From assembly GCF_004363555.1 (NCBI RefSeq), contig NZ_SNZJ01000021.1:1-64000 (forward strand): a stretch of DNA of 64,000 nucleotides, read 5' to 3'. The position numbers were made by a program, and so were the translations under genes. The notes below the pieces were generated by a model. It had not been told where the DNA came from and did not search any database. It saw nothing but the letters and a program-made list of their open reading frames with translations. Positions 18,362 to 28,579 of this stretch are shown here, piece after piece; position 1 is the first letter of the stretch; every line of letters starts with the position of its first letter. The DNA comes from Halomonas ventosae (GTDB lineage Bacteria; Pseudomonadota; Gammaproteobacteria; Pseudomonadales; Halomonadaceae).

Positions 18362-19558
18362 TCAGGCCCGGTCCTGTGAAGTCTCCAGGAGGCGCGGCTC
18401 CCAGCGACCGTCGATACGTTCCAGCCGGCGATCGCAGCGGTGCTCCGCCGGCCCGGTGCGCTGCCCGGGCAGCGCCTGGACGACCCGCTCGCCCTGCTGG
18501 CGAAGCGCCTGCAGGGCCTCCGCCAGCCCCTCGCCCTCGGCCGGCGCCCAGATGCCGTCCGGCTCCGGCTCCTCGGGTGCCAGGGTGGCCAGCAGCTTGA
18601 GGTCCATGGAGAAGCCGGTGGCGGGCCGAGCACGGCCGAAGGCGCGGCCGGTGTCGTCGTAGCGCCCCCCCTTGGCCAGCGCCTGGCCGTAGTGCGGCAC
18701 GTAGGCGGCGAACATCATGCCGGTGTGGTACTGATAGCCCCGCAGCTCGGCCAGGTCGAAGTAGGGTTCGACCCCGGGGTACTCGGCGAGTACGCCGTCG
18801 ACCAGGGCACGCAGCTGGTCCAGCGCCGCGCCCACGGCCTGGGGCGCCTCCTCGAAGGCCTCGCGGGCCGCCTCCAGCACCTCGAGCCCACCGTGCAGGT
18901 CGCCCAGGGCGCGGAACATCGCCGCCAGCCCCGGATCTCGGACGCTCTCCTCCACGCGTGACGCCAGCTCGCCCGGCGACTTGAGGGCCAGGGCGTCGAA
19001 CAGGGCACGCTCCTGGTCGGCATCCAGCCCCGCGGCCTGCACCAGGCTACGGTAGATGCCGATATGACCCAGCGCCAGGTGGATCTCCGTCGCCCCGGCG
19101 GTCTCGAGGCTGGCCAGCGCCAGGCGCAGGATCTCCAGGTCGGCCTCCAGGCCGGCATGGCCGAACAGCTCCACGCCGACCTGCACCGGACTGCGACCGC
19201 CCTGGTGCTGGTCGGCCTTGGCACGCAGCACGTTGGTGCAGTAGCAGAGCCGCACCGGCCCCTGGCGGCGCAGGGAGTGGGCATCCATGCGCGCCACCTG
19301 GGGGGTGACATCGGCGCTCACGCCCATCATGCGGCCGGTCATCTGGTCGGTCAGCTTGAAGGTCTGCAGATCGAGGTCGGTACCGGTGCCGGTGAGCAGG
19401 GAGTCCAGGAACTCCACCGGCGGGGGCATCACCTGGTCATAGCCCCAGCGGTGATAGAGGTCGAGCAGCGCGCGGCGCAGCTCCTCCATGCGACTGGCCT
19501 GAGGCGGCAGTACCTCGTCCATGCCGTCGGGGAGCAGCCAGCGGTCAGCGATGGTCAT
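18362..19558 (-). CDS. hisZ: ATP phosphoribosyltransferase regulatory subunit
   Basis: A 398-residue paralogue of the histidyl-tRNA synthetase catalytic core that forms a complex with the short form of HisG and makes it sensitive to histidine. Class II features are visible (LLPDGMDEVLPPQA near the start, RCYCTNVLR-like motif 2, GLAKGGRYD-like motif), but without a tRNA-binding domain. The MTIADRW start is preferred because AGGA lies eight bases upstream, whereas the ATG three codons earlier sits directly on that sequence. hisG itself is not in the window. Placement between hflC and purA is conserved in related gammaproteobacteria. Confidence 0.93.
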   Translation of the reverse strand: MTIADRWLLPDGMDEVLPPQASRMEELRRALLDLYHRWGYDQVMPPPVEFLDSLLTGTGTDLDLQTFKLTDQMTGRMMGVSADVTPQVARMDAHSLRRQGPVRLCYCTNVLRAKADQHQGGRSPVQVGVELFGHAGLEADLEILRLALASLETAGATEIHLALGHIGIYRSLVQAAGLDADQERALFDALALKSPGELASRVEESVRDPGLAAMFRALGDLHGGLEVLEAAREAFEEAPQAVGAALDQLRALVDGVLAEYPGVEPYFDLAELRGYQYHTGMMFAAYVPHYGQALAKGGRYDDTGRAFGRARPATGFSMDLKLLATLAPEEPEPDGIWAPAEGEGLAEALQALRQQGERVVQALPGQRTGPAEHRCDRRLERIDGRWEPRLLETSQDRA

Positions 19559-19652
19559 GTCGTTCATCCTGCGAGACGATGGTTGGCCTGCGACGAGCCC
19601 GAGTCGCGCGAGGCGTGCTGGCGAACGGGAGCGCCGGGAGTGGAGAGGCCAC

Positions 19653-19676
19653 AAAAAAACCGGGCCACGCCCGGTT
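19653..19676 (-). terminator. Rho-independent terminator after hflC
   Basis: On the minus strand an eight-base stem AACCGGGC/GCCCGGTT with a three-base loop is followed directly by a run of T. It lies about 70 bases past the hflC stop, so it should end the hfq-hflX-hflK-hflC transcript before hisZ. Confidence 0.85.
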
Positions 19677-19746
19677 CAAGGATTCTACCACGTTTGCGGG
19701 CCGGTTGAACCCCGGCCGGCGGGCGGCGCACCGCCCGCCGGGTCCG

Positions 19747-20628
19747 TCACTCGGCCCCGCCCTGGGGGCTCTTGAGGTACTGGAAGAAGTCGCTGGAGGG
19801 GTCCAGCACCAGCATGTTGTCGTCACCGGCGAAGCTGTCGCGGTAGGCGTTGAGGCTGCGCCAGAAGCTGAAGAACTCCTCGTCCTTGCCGTAGGCATCG
19901 GCGAAGATGGCCGCCGCCTCGGCGTCGCCCTCACCACGCAGGGTCTCGGCACGCTCGTTGGCCTGGGCCAGCAGCACCTGACGGCGGCGGTCGGCATTGG
20001 CGCGGATCCGCTCGGCCTCCTCCTGGCCCTGGGCCCGCCACTCGCGGGCCTCGCGCTCACGCTCGGAGCGCATGCGCTCATAGACCGCCGAGGAGACATC
20101 CTCGGGCAGGTCGATGCGCTTGACGCGGATGTCGCGGATCGCCACGCCCAGCTCGTCGCGCATGAGCTCGTCGAGGTCCTCGGTAGGCCCGGTCATCAGG
20201 TCATCGCGACGCTCGGCGATGATCTGCTGCAGGTCGAGGCGGCCGAACTCGTTACGCAGGCTCTCGTCGACCCGCGGCTGGATCAGCCGGCTGGCCATCA
20301 GCTCGTCGCCGGCCGTGGCCTCGTAGTACTGGGTCGGGTCGACCACCTGCCACTTGACGTAGGAGTCGACGATCACCGCCTTCTGCTCCAGGGTCAGGTA
20401 GCGACTGGGGTCGGTATCCAGCGTCAGCAGCCGGGTGTCGAAGGTGCGCACCGTCTGGGTGATCGGCACCTTGAAGTGCAGGCCGGGCTGGATGTTCTCC
20501 TCGATGATCTCGCCGAAGCGCAGCTTCACGGCACGCTCGGTCTCGTCGACCACGTAGAGACTGTTGCTGGCCAGCCACGCCACGGCGGCCAGGCCACCGA
20601 CGATGAGCAGGGATCGATTGTTGATCAT
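19747..20628 (-). CDS. hflC: HflC, FtsH protease modulator
   Basis: A 293-residue SPFH/stomatin-domain protein anchored by one N-terminal membrane helix (about 7-25) with the bulk in the periplasm. With HflK it forms a large cage around FtsH and restrains degradation of membrane proteins. The start is fixed by the TAA stop of hflK immediately before its ATG, which implies translational coupling. The conserved stomatin start VDETERAVKLRFGEI, the coiled-coil region rich in E, R and A (about 175-235) and the C-terminal YRDSFAGDDNMLVLDPSSDFF are as expected. Confidence 0.96.
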   Translation of the reverse strand: MINNRSLLIVGGLAAVAWLASNSLYVVDETERAVKLRFGEIIEENIQPGLHFKVPITQTVRTFDTRLLTLDTDPSRYLTLEQKAVIVDSYVKWQVVDPTQYYEATAGDELMASRLIQPRVDESLRNEFGRLDLQQIIAERRDDLMTGPTEDLDELMRDELGVAIRDIRVKRIDLPEDVSSAVYERMRSEREREAREWRAQGQEEAERIRANADRRRQVLLAQANERAETLRGEGDAEAAAIFADAYGKDEEFFSFWRSLNAYRDSFAGDDNMLVLDPSSDFFQYLKSPQGGAE

Positions 20629-21849
20629 TTAGCGGCCCTCCCTGCGGATTCCACTGTTGCTGCTGTTGCTGCTGTTGCTGCTCGACGACTGGCCGGAGCG
20701 CATGCGCTCCAGCACGCGGGGGTCCAGTTCGCCCTGCTCGCCCTGGCTGGCATTGCTGCCGGCACTGCCGCCGCCGGGGCGCTGGTCCAGGGGCAGGTAC
20801 ATCAGCGGGCTGTCCTCGGCCACGTCGACCATCACCTTCGAGGTATTGGAGAACACCTCGCTGAGGGCATCGAGGTAGAGGCGCTCACGCATGATCGACG
20901 GCGCGTTCTCGTACTGGCCGAGCAGCGCATTGAAGCGGCTGGCCTGACCACGCGCCTCGGCGACCACGGATTCGCGGTAGCCCTGGCCCTGCTCGACGAT
21001 GCGCTGCGCCTGGCCCTGGGCCTCGGGGATGATGGCATTGGCGTAGGCCATGCCCTGGTTGATGGTGCGCTGACGATCCTCGCGGGCCCGGATGACGTCG
21101 TCGAAGGCATCGATGACCTGGTCAGGCGCCGAGGTGGACTCGATGTTGATGGTCTGCAGGCGGATCCCGGTGCCGTAGTTGTCCTGGTAGGACTGCAGGC
21201 GACTGGCCACCGAGCTGCCGAGGATCTCGCGCCCGGAGGTCAGGATATCGATCATGTCGGTACCGCCGACCACGTGGCGCAGCGCACTGTCCAGGGCGTT
21301 CTCGATGGAGAGCTGCGGGTTGCGCACGTTGAGCACGAAGTCGCGCGGGTCGGCGACCTGGTACTGGGCCGAGATCTCGACCTCGACGATGTTCTCGTCG
21401 CGGGTCAGCATCGACTGGGTCTGGGTCAGCGAGCGCACGCGGGTCACGTTGACCATGCGCACGTCGTCGATCAGCGGCGGGTTCCACTGCAGGCCGGGCG
21501 TGACGACCTCCTGGAACTTGCCGAAGCGCAGCACCACACCGCGCTCGGACTGGTCGACCAGATAGAAGCCGGAGGCCGCCCAGATGGCCAGGGCGACCAC
21601 GATCAGCAGGCCCGGCAGGGTGAAGGCATTGCGCGGCTTGCCACCGCCGCCCTTGCCGCCGGAACCGCCCTTCTTGCCCCCGCGGCCGCCCAGCATGCTG
21701 TTGAGCTTGTCCTGAAACTTCTTCAGGGCCTCGTCGAGGTCGGGCGGCCCCTGATTGCCGCCGCCCTTGCCCCCGCCGCCACTGCCACCGCGGCCACCCC
21801 CGCTCCAGGGGTCGTGCTGGTTGCCACCACCAGGCTCATTCCAGGCCAT
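20629..21849 (-). CDS. hflK: HflK, FtsH protease modulator
   Basis: A 406-residue SPFH-domain partner of HflC. The N-terminal cytoplasmic part is strongly glycine-rich (about 1-70, with GGG and GKGG runs), followed by one membrane helix near 77-97 and the periplasmic SPFH domain beginning DQSERGVVLRFGKF. The C terminus ends with a low-complexity serine and asparagine tail (SSSSNSSNSSNSG) encoded by a short imperfect repeat, which may vary between strains. Located between hflX and hflC in the standard order; 156 bases without a gene lie upstream before hflX. Confidence 0.96.
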   Translation of the reverse strand: MAWNEPGGGNQHDPWSGGGRGGSGGGGKGGGNQGPPDLDEALKKFQDKLNSMLGGRGGKKGGSGGKGGGGKPRNAFTLPGLLIVVALAIWAASGFYLVDQSERGVVLRFGKFQEVVTPGLQWNPPLIDDVRMVNVTRVRSLTQTQSMLTRDENIVEVEISAQYQVADPRDFVLNVRNPQLSIENALDSALRHVVGGTDMIDILTSGREILGSSVASRLQSYQDNYGTGIRLQTINIESTSAPDQVIDAFDDVIRAREDRQRTINQGMAYANAIIPEAQGQAQRIVEQGQGYRESVVAEARGQASRFNALLGQYENAPSIMRERLYLDALSEVFSNTSKVMVDVAEDSPLMYLPLDQRPGGGSAGSNASQGEQGELDPRVLERMRSGQSSSSNSSNSSNSGIRREGR

Positions 21850-22005
21850 ACGTCGTCTCCACTATGCGTTGCATTCCGCCACCGGCAGTGCCGGCGACGG
21901 ACGTCGGTTGCGAACCTGCGGGTATCGCCCGGCGCAGCCCGGCGTCCCTGTCGTCGTGTTGTGGCTGCTGGCCTGCCCGCCAGCGGACCGACCGGCCCCG
22001 TCGCG

Positions 22006-23322
22006 TCACGCCTCCCACACCGGCGGCGCCTGCAGCGCGGCCGGCAGGTAGTCGTCGGCACGCTCGCCCAGTCGCGCCATCAGCTGCAGGAAGTCACGCC
22101 GTGGCAGGCGCACTTCCAGCAGGGTGTGACCCGCGTCATCGAAGCGCTCCCCGCGCACCGCGCCGAGGTCGTGCAGCCCGGCCCGCAGCCTGCCCTGCTC
22201 CGGGGCCAGGCTAAGCTCGAAGTCGATGATGTCATCGGCCAGGCACTCCGAGAGCGCCTGCTCCAGCAGCTCGAGCCCCTTGCCCTCGCGGGCCGAGAGC
22301 CAGACCACCTCGGGCCGGCCCTCGCCGTCGCGCTCGATGCGCGGTGCGCTGTCGAGCAGGTCGATCTTGTTCATCACCTTGAGGGTCGGCACCTCCAGGG
22401 CGCCGATCTCGTCGAGCACCGCCTCGACCTGGGCGACGTTGAGTTCGCGGTCAGGGTCGGCGGCGTCGATCACGTGCACCAGCAGCGAGGCCTCGGCGGC
22501 CTCCTGCAGGGTGGCGCGGAAGGCCTCGACCAGCTTGTGGGGCAGGTGACGGATGAAGCCCACGGTATCGGCGAGCACCACCGGCCCCACGTCCTCGATC
22601 TCCAGGCGACGCAGCGTAGGGTCGAGGGTAGCGAAGAGCTTGTCGGCCGCATAGACCCGGGCGGACGTCAGGGCGTTGAAGAGCGTGGACTTGCCGGCGT
22701 TGGTGTAGCCCACCAGCGAGACGCTGGGGATCTCCGCCCGGGAACGGGCCCGACGATTCTGGCTGCGCTGGCTGCGCACCTTGTCGAGCCGCTTGTGGAT
22801 CGCCTTGATGCGCGCCCGCAGCAGGCGACGGTCGGTCTCGAGCTGGGTCTCGCCCGGCCCCCGCAGGCCGATACCGCCCTTCTGGCGCTCCAGGTGGGTC
22901 CAGCCGCGCACCAGGCGGGTCGACATGTACTCGAGCTGGGCGAGCTCCACCTGCAGCTTGCCCTCATGGGTCCGGGCACGCTGGGCGAAGATGTCGAGGA
23001 TCAGGCCGGTGCGGTCGATCACCCGGCACTTGAGCTCGCGCTCCAGGTTACGCTCCTGGGAGGGGCTCAGGCCATGGTTGAAGATCACCAGCTCGGCGTG
23101 ATGCACCGCCTTCGCCTCGCGCAGCTCCTCGAGCTTGCCCGAGCCCACGAAGGTGCGGGAATCGGGGCGCTTGCGACTGCCGGTGATCAGGGTGGCCGGC
23201 TCCGCGCCGGCCGAGCGCACGAGCTCGAGGAACTCGCCCGCATCCTCGCGCTCCTGCTCGTCCTGGAAATCCACATGGACAAGGATCGCCGTCTCGCCGG
23301 CGTCGGGACGTTCAAAAAACAA
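22006..23322 (-). CDS. hflX: GTPase HflX
   Basis: A 438-residue ribosome-associated GTPase that splits stalled ribosomes under stress in bacteria studied so far. An N-terminal HflX domain (GSGKLEEL, FNHGLSPSQERNLE) is followed by a coiled coil and the glycine-rich GGIGLRGPGETQLE motif, then a G domain with G1 GYTNAGKST, G3 DTVGF and G4 NKID. The protein begins MFFERPDAGE, which matches the family start, so the initiation codon is TTG; GAGG lies eight bases upstream. It sits eight bases downstream of hfq, in an hfq-hflX unit. Confidence 0.95.
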   Translation of the reverse strand: MFFERPDAGETAILVHVDFQDEQEREDAGEFLELVRSAGAEPATLITGSRKRPDSRTFVGSGKLEELREAKAVHHAELVIFNHGLSPSQERNLERELKCRVIDRTGLILDIFAQRARTHEGKLQVELAQLEYMSTRLVRGWTHLERQKGGIGLRGPGETQLETDRRLLRARIKAIHKRLDKVRSQRSQNRRARSRAEIPSVSLVGYTNAGKSTLFNALTSARVYAADKLFATLDPTLRRLEIEDVGPVVLADTVGFIRHLPHKLVEAFRATLQEAAEASLLVHVIDAADPDRELNVAQVEAVLDEIGALEVPTLKVMNKIDLLDSAPRIERDGEGRPEVVWLSAREGKGLELLEQALSECLADDIIDFELSLAPEQGRLRAGLHDLGAVRGERFDDAGHTLLEVRLPRRDFLQLMARLGERADDYLPAALQAPPVWEA

Positions 23323-23330
23323 TCAATACC

Positions 23331-23576
23331 TCACGCATCAGGGTCCGGCTGCGCGTCCGGGGCCGGCAAGCGCACGTTGCGCGACGGCACCACGGTGGAG
23401 ATGGCGTGCTTGTAGACCATCTGGCTGACGGTGTTGCGCAGCAGGATGACGAACTGGTCGAAGGACTCGATCTGGCCCTGCAGCTTGATGCCGTTGACCA
23501 GGAAAATCGAAACCGGAATGCGCTCCTTGCGCAGGATGTTCAGGTACGGGTCTTGAAGGGACTGCCCTTTGGACAT
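23331..23576 (-). CDS. hfq: RNA chaperone Hfq
   Basis: An 81-residue Sm-like hexameric protein that pairs small RNAs with mRNAs. The Sm1 region ([21 protein letters not shown]) and Sm2 motif (YKHAIST) are intact, and the N terminus [12 protein letters not shown] is typical. The acidic/proline C-terminal tail is short compared with the 102-residue E. coli protein. The chosen ATG has GGGAG five bases upstream; an in-frame upstream ATG is without family support. It starts the hfq-hflX-hflK-hflC unit; miaA lies 123 bases upstream in the same direction. Confidence 0.97.
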   Translation of the reverse strand: MSKGQSLQDPYLNILRKERIPVSIFLVNGIKLQGQIESFDQFVILLRNTVSQMVYKHAISTVVPSRNVRLPAPDAQPDPDA

Positions 23577-23699
23577 GTTGCTCTCCCTGAAGTGTCTCTG
23601 GGGGTTGATGTTATGTCGGTCGTCGTCGCTCCCGCCAGGGGGCAACGCTGGATACCCGGAGGGGCCTGTTCACCCGGCCACCGAAAGGCCCATCTTACG

Positions 23700-24638
23700 C
23701 TAAGTGCCGAATTCGCGCACGAGTTTCAATACCTCGCCCAGGGGATCGGGGCCCAGGCTGTCGACCCAGTGGAGCCCCGGCCAGCTGCGCATCCAGGTCA
23801 GCTGGCGCTTGGCCAGCTGGCGGGTCGCGATGATCCCGCGCCGCTCGAGCTCGTCACGCTCGAACTCGCCCTCCAGGCAGGCCCATGCCTGACGGTAGCC
23901 CACGCTCTTCATGGCGGGCAGTGAGGCAGCGAGGTCGCCGCGCGCCTTCAGGGCCGCCACCTCGTCGATGAACCCGGCGTCGAGCATCGCCCTGAAGCGC
24001 TGGGCAATGCGCGCATGGAGCACGCCACGGTCGGCCGGCGCAAGGCCTATCGACAGCGTGCGCCAGGGAAAGGTTTCACGGCGCTGCTCGGCCCACAGCT
24101 CGGTGAGCGTGCGGCCACTGACGCGCTGGACTTCCAGCGCCCGCATCAGCCGCTGGGGATCATTGGGATGGATGCGCGCCGCCGAGACCGGATCGACCCG
24201 GGCCAGCTCCGCATGCAGCGCCGCCAGGCCGAGACGCGCCACCCTGCCCTCCAGCTCGGCGCGCACCGCCGGGTCCGAGGCAGGCAGGTTGGCCACCCCC
24301 TCGAGCAGGCGCTTGAAGTACATCATGGTGCCGCCTACCAGCAGCGGGACCCGGCCGGCGTCGCCGATCGCGCGCATCTCGCGAAGGGCGTCCTGGCGGA
24401 ATTCGGCGGCGGAATAGGGCTCGGCCGGGTCGCGGATATCGATCAGCCGGTGCGGCGCCCGGGCCAGCTCCTCGGGCGAGGGCTTGGCACTGCCGATGTC
24501 CATGTCGCGGTAGACCATGGCGGAGTCGACGCTGATCAGCTCGCAGCCCAGCCGCTCGTGGAGCGCAATGGCCAGGTCGGTCTTGCCGGCCGCGGTGGGC
24601 CCCATCAGCAGGATGGCGGGGGGGCGCGAATCGCTCAT
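23700..24638 (-). CDS. miaA: tRNA dimethylallyltransferase
   Basis: A 312-residue enzyme that isopentenylates A37 of tRNAs reading codons that begin with U. The P-loop GPTAAGKT is at residues 13-20, followed by the conserved [18 protein letters not shown] and the dimethylallyl-diphosphate pocket sequence LVGGTMMY. It lies four bases after mutL, as in many gammaproteobacteria, and upstream of hfq, so the block mutL-miaA-hfq is intact. Length is normal. Confidence 0.97.
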   Translation of the reverse strand: MSDSRPPAILLMGPTAAGKTDLAIALHERLGCELISVDSAMVYRDMDIGSAKPSPEELARAPHRLIDIRDPAEPYSAAEFRQDALREMRAIGDAGRVPLLVGGTMMYFKRLLEGVANLPASDPAVRAELEGRVARLGLAALHAELARVDPVSAARIHPNDPQRLMRALEVQRVSGRTLTELWAEQRRETFPWRTLSIGLAPADRGVLHARIAQRFRAMLDAGFIDEVAALKARGDLAASLPAMKSVGYRQAWACLEGEFERDELERRGIIATRQLAKRQLTWMRSWPGLHWVDSLGPDPLGEVLKLVREFGT

Positions 24639-24642
24639 GGGT

Positions 24643-26577
24643 CTACTGCCCGCGCAGGAAGAGGCGGTCCAGCTCCTTCATGCTCATCTCGGTCCAGGTG
24701 GGACGGCCGTGGTTGCACTGGCCGCTGCGCTCGGTGCGCTCCATGTCGCGCAGCAGGGCATTCATCTCCTCGAGCCCCAGCTGGCGGTTGGCCCGCACGC
24801 TGCCGTGGCAGGCCATGGTCGCCAGCAGCTCGTTGATGCGCGCCTCGAGACGGTCGGAGCGACCGTAGCGCTCCAGGTCGGCGAGCATGTCCCGCACCAG
24901 CGGCTCCACGTCGGCCTCGGCGAGCAGCACCGGAACCTGGCGCACCAGCAGGGTCTCGGGGCCGGCCACGTCGAGCTCCACGCCGAGGCGCGCGAAGGCG
25001 TCATGCTCGGCTTCGGCGGTGGCCACCTCGGCGGGGCTCGCCGCCAGCGACACCGGCACCAGCAGCGGCTGGGCCTGGAGGGCCCCCCCGTGGACCTGGG
25101 TCTTCATGCGCTCGTAGACGATGCGCTCGTGGGCGGCATGCATGTCCACCACCACCAGGCCGCGCTCGGTCTGGGCGAGGATATAGACCCCGTGCAACTG
25201 GGCCACGGCATAGCCCAGCGGCGGCGCGCGGGTCGCGTCCTCCTCGGGCATCGCCGGCCGCGGGGCACGGGCCGCCTGCGCGGCGCGACGCTCCTCGAGG
25301 GCCACGCCCGCGGCGCTGCCGCCGGGGGCCGGGGCGGCCGGCTGGGGCGTCAGCAGGCGCTCCTCATGGTCGGGGTGCAGCGCCCGGTAGCCCTCCATAA
25401 AGGCCCGCACCCGGTCGGGCGTCACGCTATCACGGGCCCCCTCACGCTCCGCGTGCCCCGGCAGCGCCATCGGCTGCTGCTGCCAGGCCGGCGCCGCCTC
25501 GCGCACGCCGTCCGCCGCCTCCGGCGTTTCGCGCGCCTCGTCGCGTTCGCCTCCCTCGCCGGGCCGGGCCTCGCCCAGGGCGCGGTGCAGGCTCGAGAAC
25601 AGGAAGTCGTGGACCATTCGCCCGTCGCGGAAGCGCACCTCGTGCTTGGTGGGATGGACGTTGACGTCCACCACCCTGGGGTCGACCTCGAGGTAGAGCA
25701 CGAACACCGGGTGGCGGCCGTGGAAGAGCACGTCGCGGTAGGCCTGGCGGATGGCATGGGCGACCAGGCGGTCGCGCACCACGCGGCCGTTGACGAAGAA
25801 GTACTGCTGGTCGGCCTGGGCGCGGGAGTGGGTCGGCAGCCCGACCCAGCCCCACAGTCGCAGCCCCCCAACCTCCAGGTCCAGGTGCAGGGCGTTCTCC
25901 AGGAAGGCCTTGCCGAGCAGGGACTGGAGGCGACGCTCCCGGGCCACCGGGTCATCGCCTGCCGGCAGCTGGTGGAGGGTCTTGTGGTTATGGCGCAGCA
26001 CCCAGCCGATGTCGAAGCGCGACAGCGCCTGGCGCCGGAAGGCCTCCTCGACGTGGCCGAACTCGGTCTTCTCGGTGCGCAGGAACTTGCGCCGCGCCGG
26101 GGTGTTGAAGAAGAGGTCACGCACCGTCACCGAGGTGCCGCGAGGATGCGGGGCCGGGGTCACGCGCGGCTCCATGCGCCGACCCTCGGCCACCACGCGC
26201 CAGCCGCTGCGCGGGTCCTCGTCGGTATTGGAGGTCAGCTCGAGGCGCGCCACCGAGCTGATCGAGGCCAGGGCCTCGCCGCGAAAGCCCAGGCTGGCCA
26301 CGCCCTCGAGCTCCTCCAGGGAGACGATCTTGCTGGTGGCGTGGCGCGACAGCGCCAGCGGCAGGTCGGTCTCGCCGATGCCGCTGCCGTCGTCCCGCAC
26401 GCGGATCAGCCGGGCCCCGCCGTTCTCCAGCTCGACCTCGATGCGCCCGCTGCCGGCATCGATGGCGTTCTCCACCAGCTCCTTGACCACCGACGCCGGC
26501 CGCTCGACCACCTCGCCGGCGGCGATCTGGTTGGCCAGGCGGGGATCGAGGATCTGGATGTGTCGCTTCTCTGACAT
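24643..26577 (-). CDS. mutL: DNA mismatch repair protein MutL
   Basis: A 644-residue protein coupling MutS mismatch recognition to strand removal. The N-terminal GHKL ATPase shows ENAIDAG, DDGSGI and GFRGEAL; a proline- and alanine-rich linker (about 350-430) leads to the dimerisation domain. That domain contains D-M-H-A-x2-E-x4-E ([12 protein letters not shown]) close to the endonuclease motif DQHA-x2-E-x4-E, together with ACHGSVRA and CNHGRPT. This suggests an endonuclease-type MutL as in organisms without MutH; the Q-to-M change is noteworthy. The ATG has GGAG four bases upstream. Confidence 0.96.
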   Translation of the reverse strand: MSEKRHIQILDPRLANQIAAGEVVERPASVVKELVENAIDAGSGRIEVELENGGARLIRVRDDGSGIGETDLPLALSRHATSKIVSLEELEGVASLGFRGEALASISSVARLELTSNTDEDPRSGWRVVAEGRRMEPRVTPAPHPRGTSVTVRDLFFNTPARRKFLRTEKTEFGHVEEAFRRQALSRFDIGWVLRHNHKTLHQLPAGDDPVARERRLQSLLGKAFLENALHLDLEVGGLRLWGWVGLPTHSRAQADQQYFFVNGRVVRDRLVAHAIRQAYRDVLFHGRHPVFVLYLEVDPRVVDVNVHPTKHEVRFRDGRMVHDFLFSSLHRALGEARPGEGGERDEARETPEAADGVREAAPAWQQQPMALPGHAEREGARDSVTPDRVRAFMEGYRALHPDHEERLLTPQPAAPAPGGSAAGVALEERRAAQAARAPRPAMPEEDATRAPPLGYAVAQLHGVYILAQTERGLVVVDMHAAHERIVYERMKTQVHGGALQAQPLLVPVSLAASPAEVATAEAEHDAFARLGVELDVAGPETLLVRQVPVLLAEADVEPLVRDMLADLERYGRSDRLEARINELLATMACHGSVRANRQLGLEEMNALLRDMERTERSGQCNHGRPTWTEMSMKELDRLFLRGQ

Positions 26578-26618
26578 GTCGCTCCGAGGGGTCCGGGTCT
26601 GAAGAGGGGGCACCGGCC

Positions 26619-28079
26619 TCACGTCCGGGGGATGCGCAGCACCTGGCCGACCCTGATCACGTCGCCGTTGAGCTCGTTGGCCTGCTTGAGCTGGGCCACC
26701 GGCACGCCGTGACGGGCCGCGATCTCCGAGAGGGTGTCGCCGGGCTGGATGCGATACTCGTTGCCCTCGGCGCTGCGATTACGGTCACGCTGCCAGGCCA
26801 GCAGGCTCGCCGGTGGCGGGTTGCGCTGGAAGTGGCCGCGGATGCCGCCGAACAGCGCCTCGACCATCTTCTGCTGGTAGCCGCCGTCGCGCAGCCGACG
26901 CTCCTCCTCGGGATTGGAGATGAAGCCGGTCTCGACCAGCAGCGAGGGGATGTCCGGCGACTTCAGCACCATGAAGCCGGCCTGCTCGACCCGCGACTTG
27001 TGCAGCCGGTTGACCCGCCCGAGCTGGTCGAGCACCTGGCCGCCGATGGTCAGGGAGTCGTTGAGGGTTGCCGTCATGGTCAGGTCAAGCAGCACGCCAC
27101 GCAGCACCTCATCCTTGTCGTCCAGCGACAGGCTGCCGTCGACCCCGCCGATCAGGTCGGCCTGATTCTCGTTGGCGGCCAGCCACTGGGCGGTCTCCGA
27201 GGTGGCCCCCCGCTGGGACAGCGCATAGACCGAGCTGCCGTTGGGTCTGGGGCTGTTGAAGGCATCGGCATGGATCGACACGAAGAAGTCGGCCTTCTGC
27301 TCCCGGGCGATGCGGGTCCGCTGGCGCAGCCCGATGTAGTAGTCGCCGTCGCGGATCATCACCGCCCGGAACCCCTCCGCGGCGTTGACCAGCTTCGCCA
27401 TGCGCTGGGCCATCTCCAGCACGACATCCTTCTCGCGGGTGCCGGCGGGGCCGATCGCCCCCGGGTCCTCGCCGCCATGGCCGGCATCGATGGCGATGAT
27501 GATGTCGCGCCTGGGGTGTGGCTTGGCCGGCTCCAGTACCTGGGCGGCGGCGATATCGGCGGGGTTACGCCCCTCAGCCACCGCCTCGCTGCGGGCACGG
27601 TCGGCGGCGATCTCCTGCTCGCGGATCATCGCCTCGATGGGATCGATGGGGTCCTCCACGGCGCTCTCGCCGGGGTACTCCAGGTCCACCACCAGGCGAT
27701 GGCCGTACTGGTCGTTGGGGGCAAGGGTGAAGTGGCGGGGCTCGATCTCACGCTCGAGTTCCAGCACCACCCGCAGGCCATTGCCGTCGCGCACCCCGGT
27801 GCGCAGGGTGCTGATCGCACTCCCCTCCAGGTCCAGCCGGTCGACGTCGGCATTGAGCTGGCTGTCGTCGAGATCGATCACCAGGCGGCGCGGGTTGTCG
27901 AGGCTGAAGACATTGGCCCGCGCCGGGGAGGAGAGGTCGAAGACCAGGCGCGCATGGTCCGGCGCCGCCCAGAGGCGCAGGTTGTCGACACTGGCGGCAT
28001 CGGCCAGGCCGCTGGCGAGCAACAGCAGCAGCCCTCCCAGCCCGGCCATCAGGCGCCCTAGCGGTCTGATGCGTGTCAT
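26619..28079 (-). CDS. amiB: N-acetylmuramoyl-L-alanine amidase (AmiB/AmiC-like) with LysM
   Basis: A 486-residue periplasmic peptidoglycan amidase for daughter-cell separation. A signal peptide ends near ADA-ASVDN (residue 29); an AMIN domain follows (about 30-135), then an Amidase_3 catalytic domain with zinc ligands in [21 protein letters not shown] and the catalytic Glu in [15 protein letters not shown] LysM domain ([17 protein letters not shown]) closes the C terminus. AmiB-type enzymes need EnvC/NlpD-like activators. Start overlaps the tsaE stop by four bases and mutL follows after 41 bases. Confidence 0.94.
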   Translation of the reverse strand: MTRIRPLGRLMAGLGGLLLLLASGLADAASVDNLRLWAAPDHARLVFDLSSPARANVFSLDNPRRLVIDLDDSQLNADVDRLDLEGSAISTLRTGVRDGNGLRVVLELEREIEPRHFTLAPNDQYGHRLVVDLEYPGESAVEDPIDPIEAMIREQEIAADRARSEAVAEGRNPADIAAAQVLEPAKPHPRRDIIIAIDAGHGGEDPGAIGPAGTREKDVVLEMAQRMAKLVNAAEGFRAVMIRDGDYYIGLRQRTRIAREQKADFFVSIHADAFNSPRPNGSSVYALSQRGATSETAQWLAANENQADLIGGVDGSLSLDDKDEVLRGVLLDLTMTATLNDSLTIGGQVLDQLGRVNRLHKSRVEQAGFMVLKSPDIPSLLVETGFISNPEEERRLRDGGYQQKMVEALFGGIRGHFQRNPPPASLLAWQRDRNRSAEGNEYRIQPGDTLSEIAARHGVPVAQLKQANELNGDVIRVGQVLRIPRT

Positions 28080-28579
28080 CGCGCTGCTTCACCTTCCCTG
28101 TCCAGGATCCAGCCGGCCAGCGCCGGCATCGCCGCCAGGCGCGCCAGCACCGCCCGGCCAAGCTCGCTTCCGGCCACCAGGGTCGCCTCGCGCCCGCTGT
28201 CGGCCAGCCGCAGGATGACCTCCAGGTCCGGGGCCGGCAGCCAGCCCTCGCCCCGCTCCGGCCACTCGATAACGCAGAGCGCCTCCTCGGCGAGCAGGTC
28301 GCGGCCGCCGATGAACTCCAGCTCCTCGGGGTCGCCCAGGCGATAGAGGTCGAAGTGGTACACCCGGACCCCGTCCAGCTCGTAGGGCTCCACCAGGGTG
28401 TAAGTGGGGCTCTTGACCGCCCCCCGGTGGCCGCAGGCCCGCAGGATGCCCCGTGTCAGGGTGGTCTTGCCGGCCCCGAGCTCGCCGGTCAGGTGCACGC
28501 GACCATGGCCCTCCAGGGCCCGCCCCAGGCACTCGCCGAAGGCGACCTGGCGGTCTTCGTCATCGAGTCGCAGCTGCAT
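28076..28579 (-). CDS. tsaE: tRNA N6-threonylcarbamoyladenosine biosynthesis ATPase TsaE
   Basis: A 167-residue P-loop ATPase (GELGAGKTTL) that works with TsaB and TsaD to form t6A37 in tRNAs reading ANN codons. The conserved SPTYTLVEPY and FDLYRLGDPEELE motifs are intact. The start MQLRLDDEDRQ gives the normal family length and overlaps the end of nnr by 20 bases; the stop overlaps the amidase ATG (ATGA), so the three genes are translationally coupled. An open frame extends far upstream but overlaps nnr entirely and is ignored. Confidence 0.95.
   Translation of the reverse strand: MQLRLDDEDRQVAFGECLGRALEGHGRVHLTGELGAGKTTLTRGILRACGHRGAVKSPTYTLVEPYELDGVRVYHFDLYRLGDPEELEFIGGRDLLAEEALCVIEWPERGEGWLPAPDLEVILRLADSGREATLVAGSELGRAVLARLAAMPALAGWILDREGEAAR

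Noticed and set aside
19579..23415. A plus-strand open frame of 1278 codons across hflC, hflK, hflX and hfq
   Set aside because: It is antisense to four well-supported genes, is rich in A, G, V, L and Q with no domain, and is expected from the high third-position GC of the genes beneath it.
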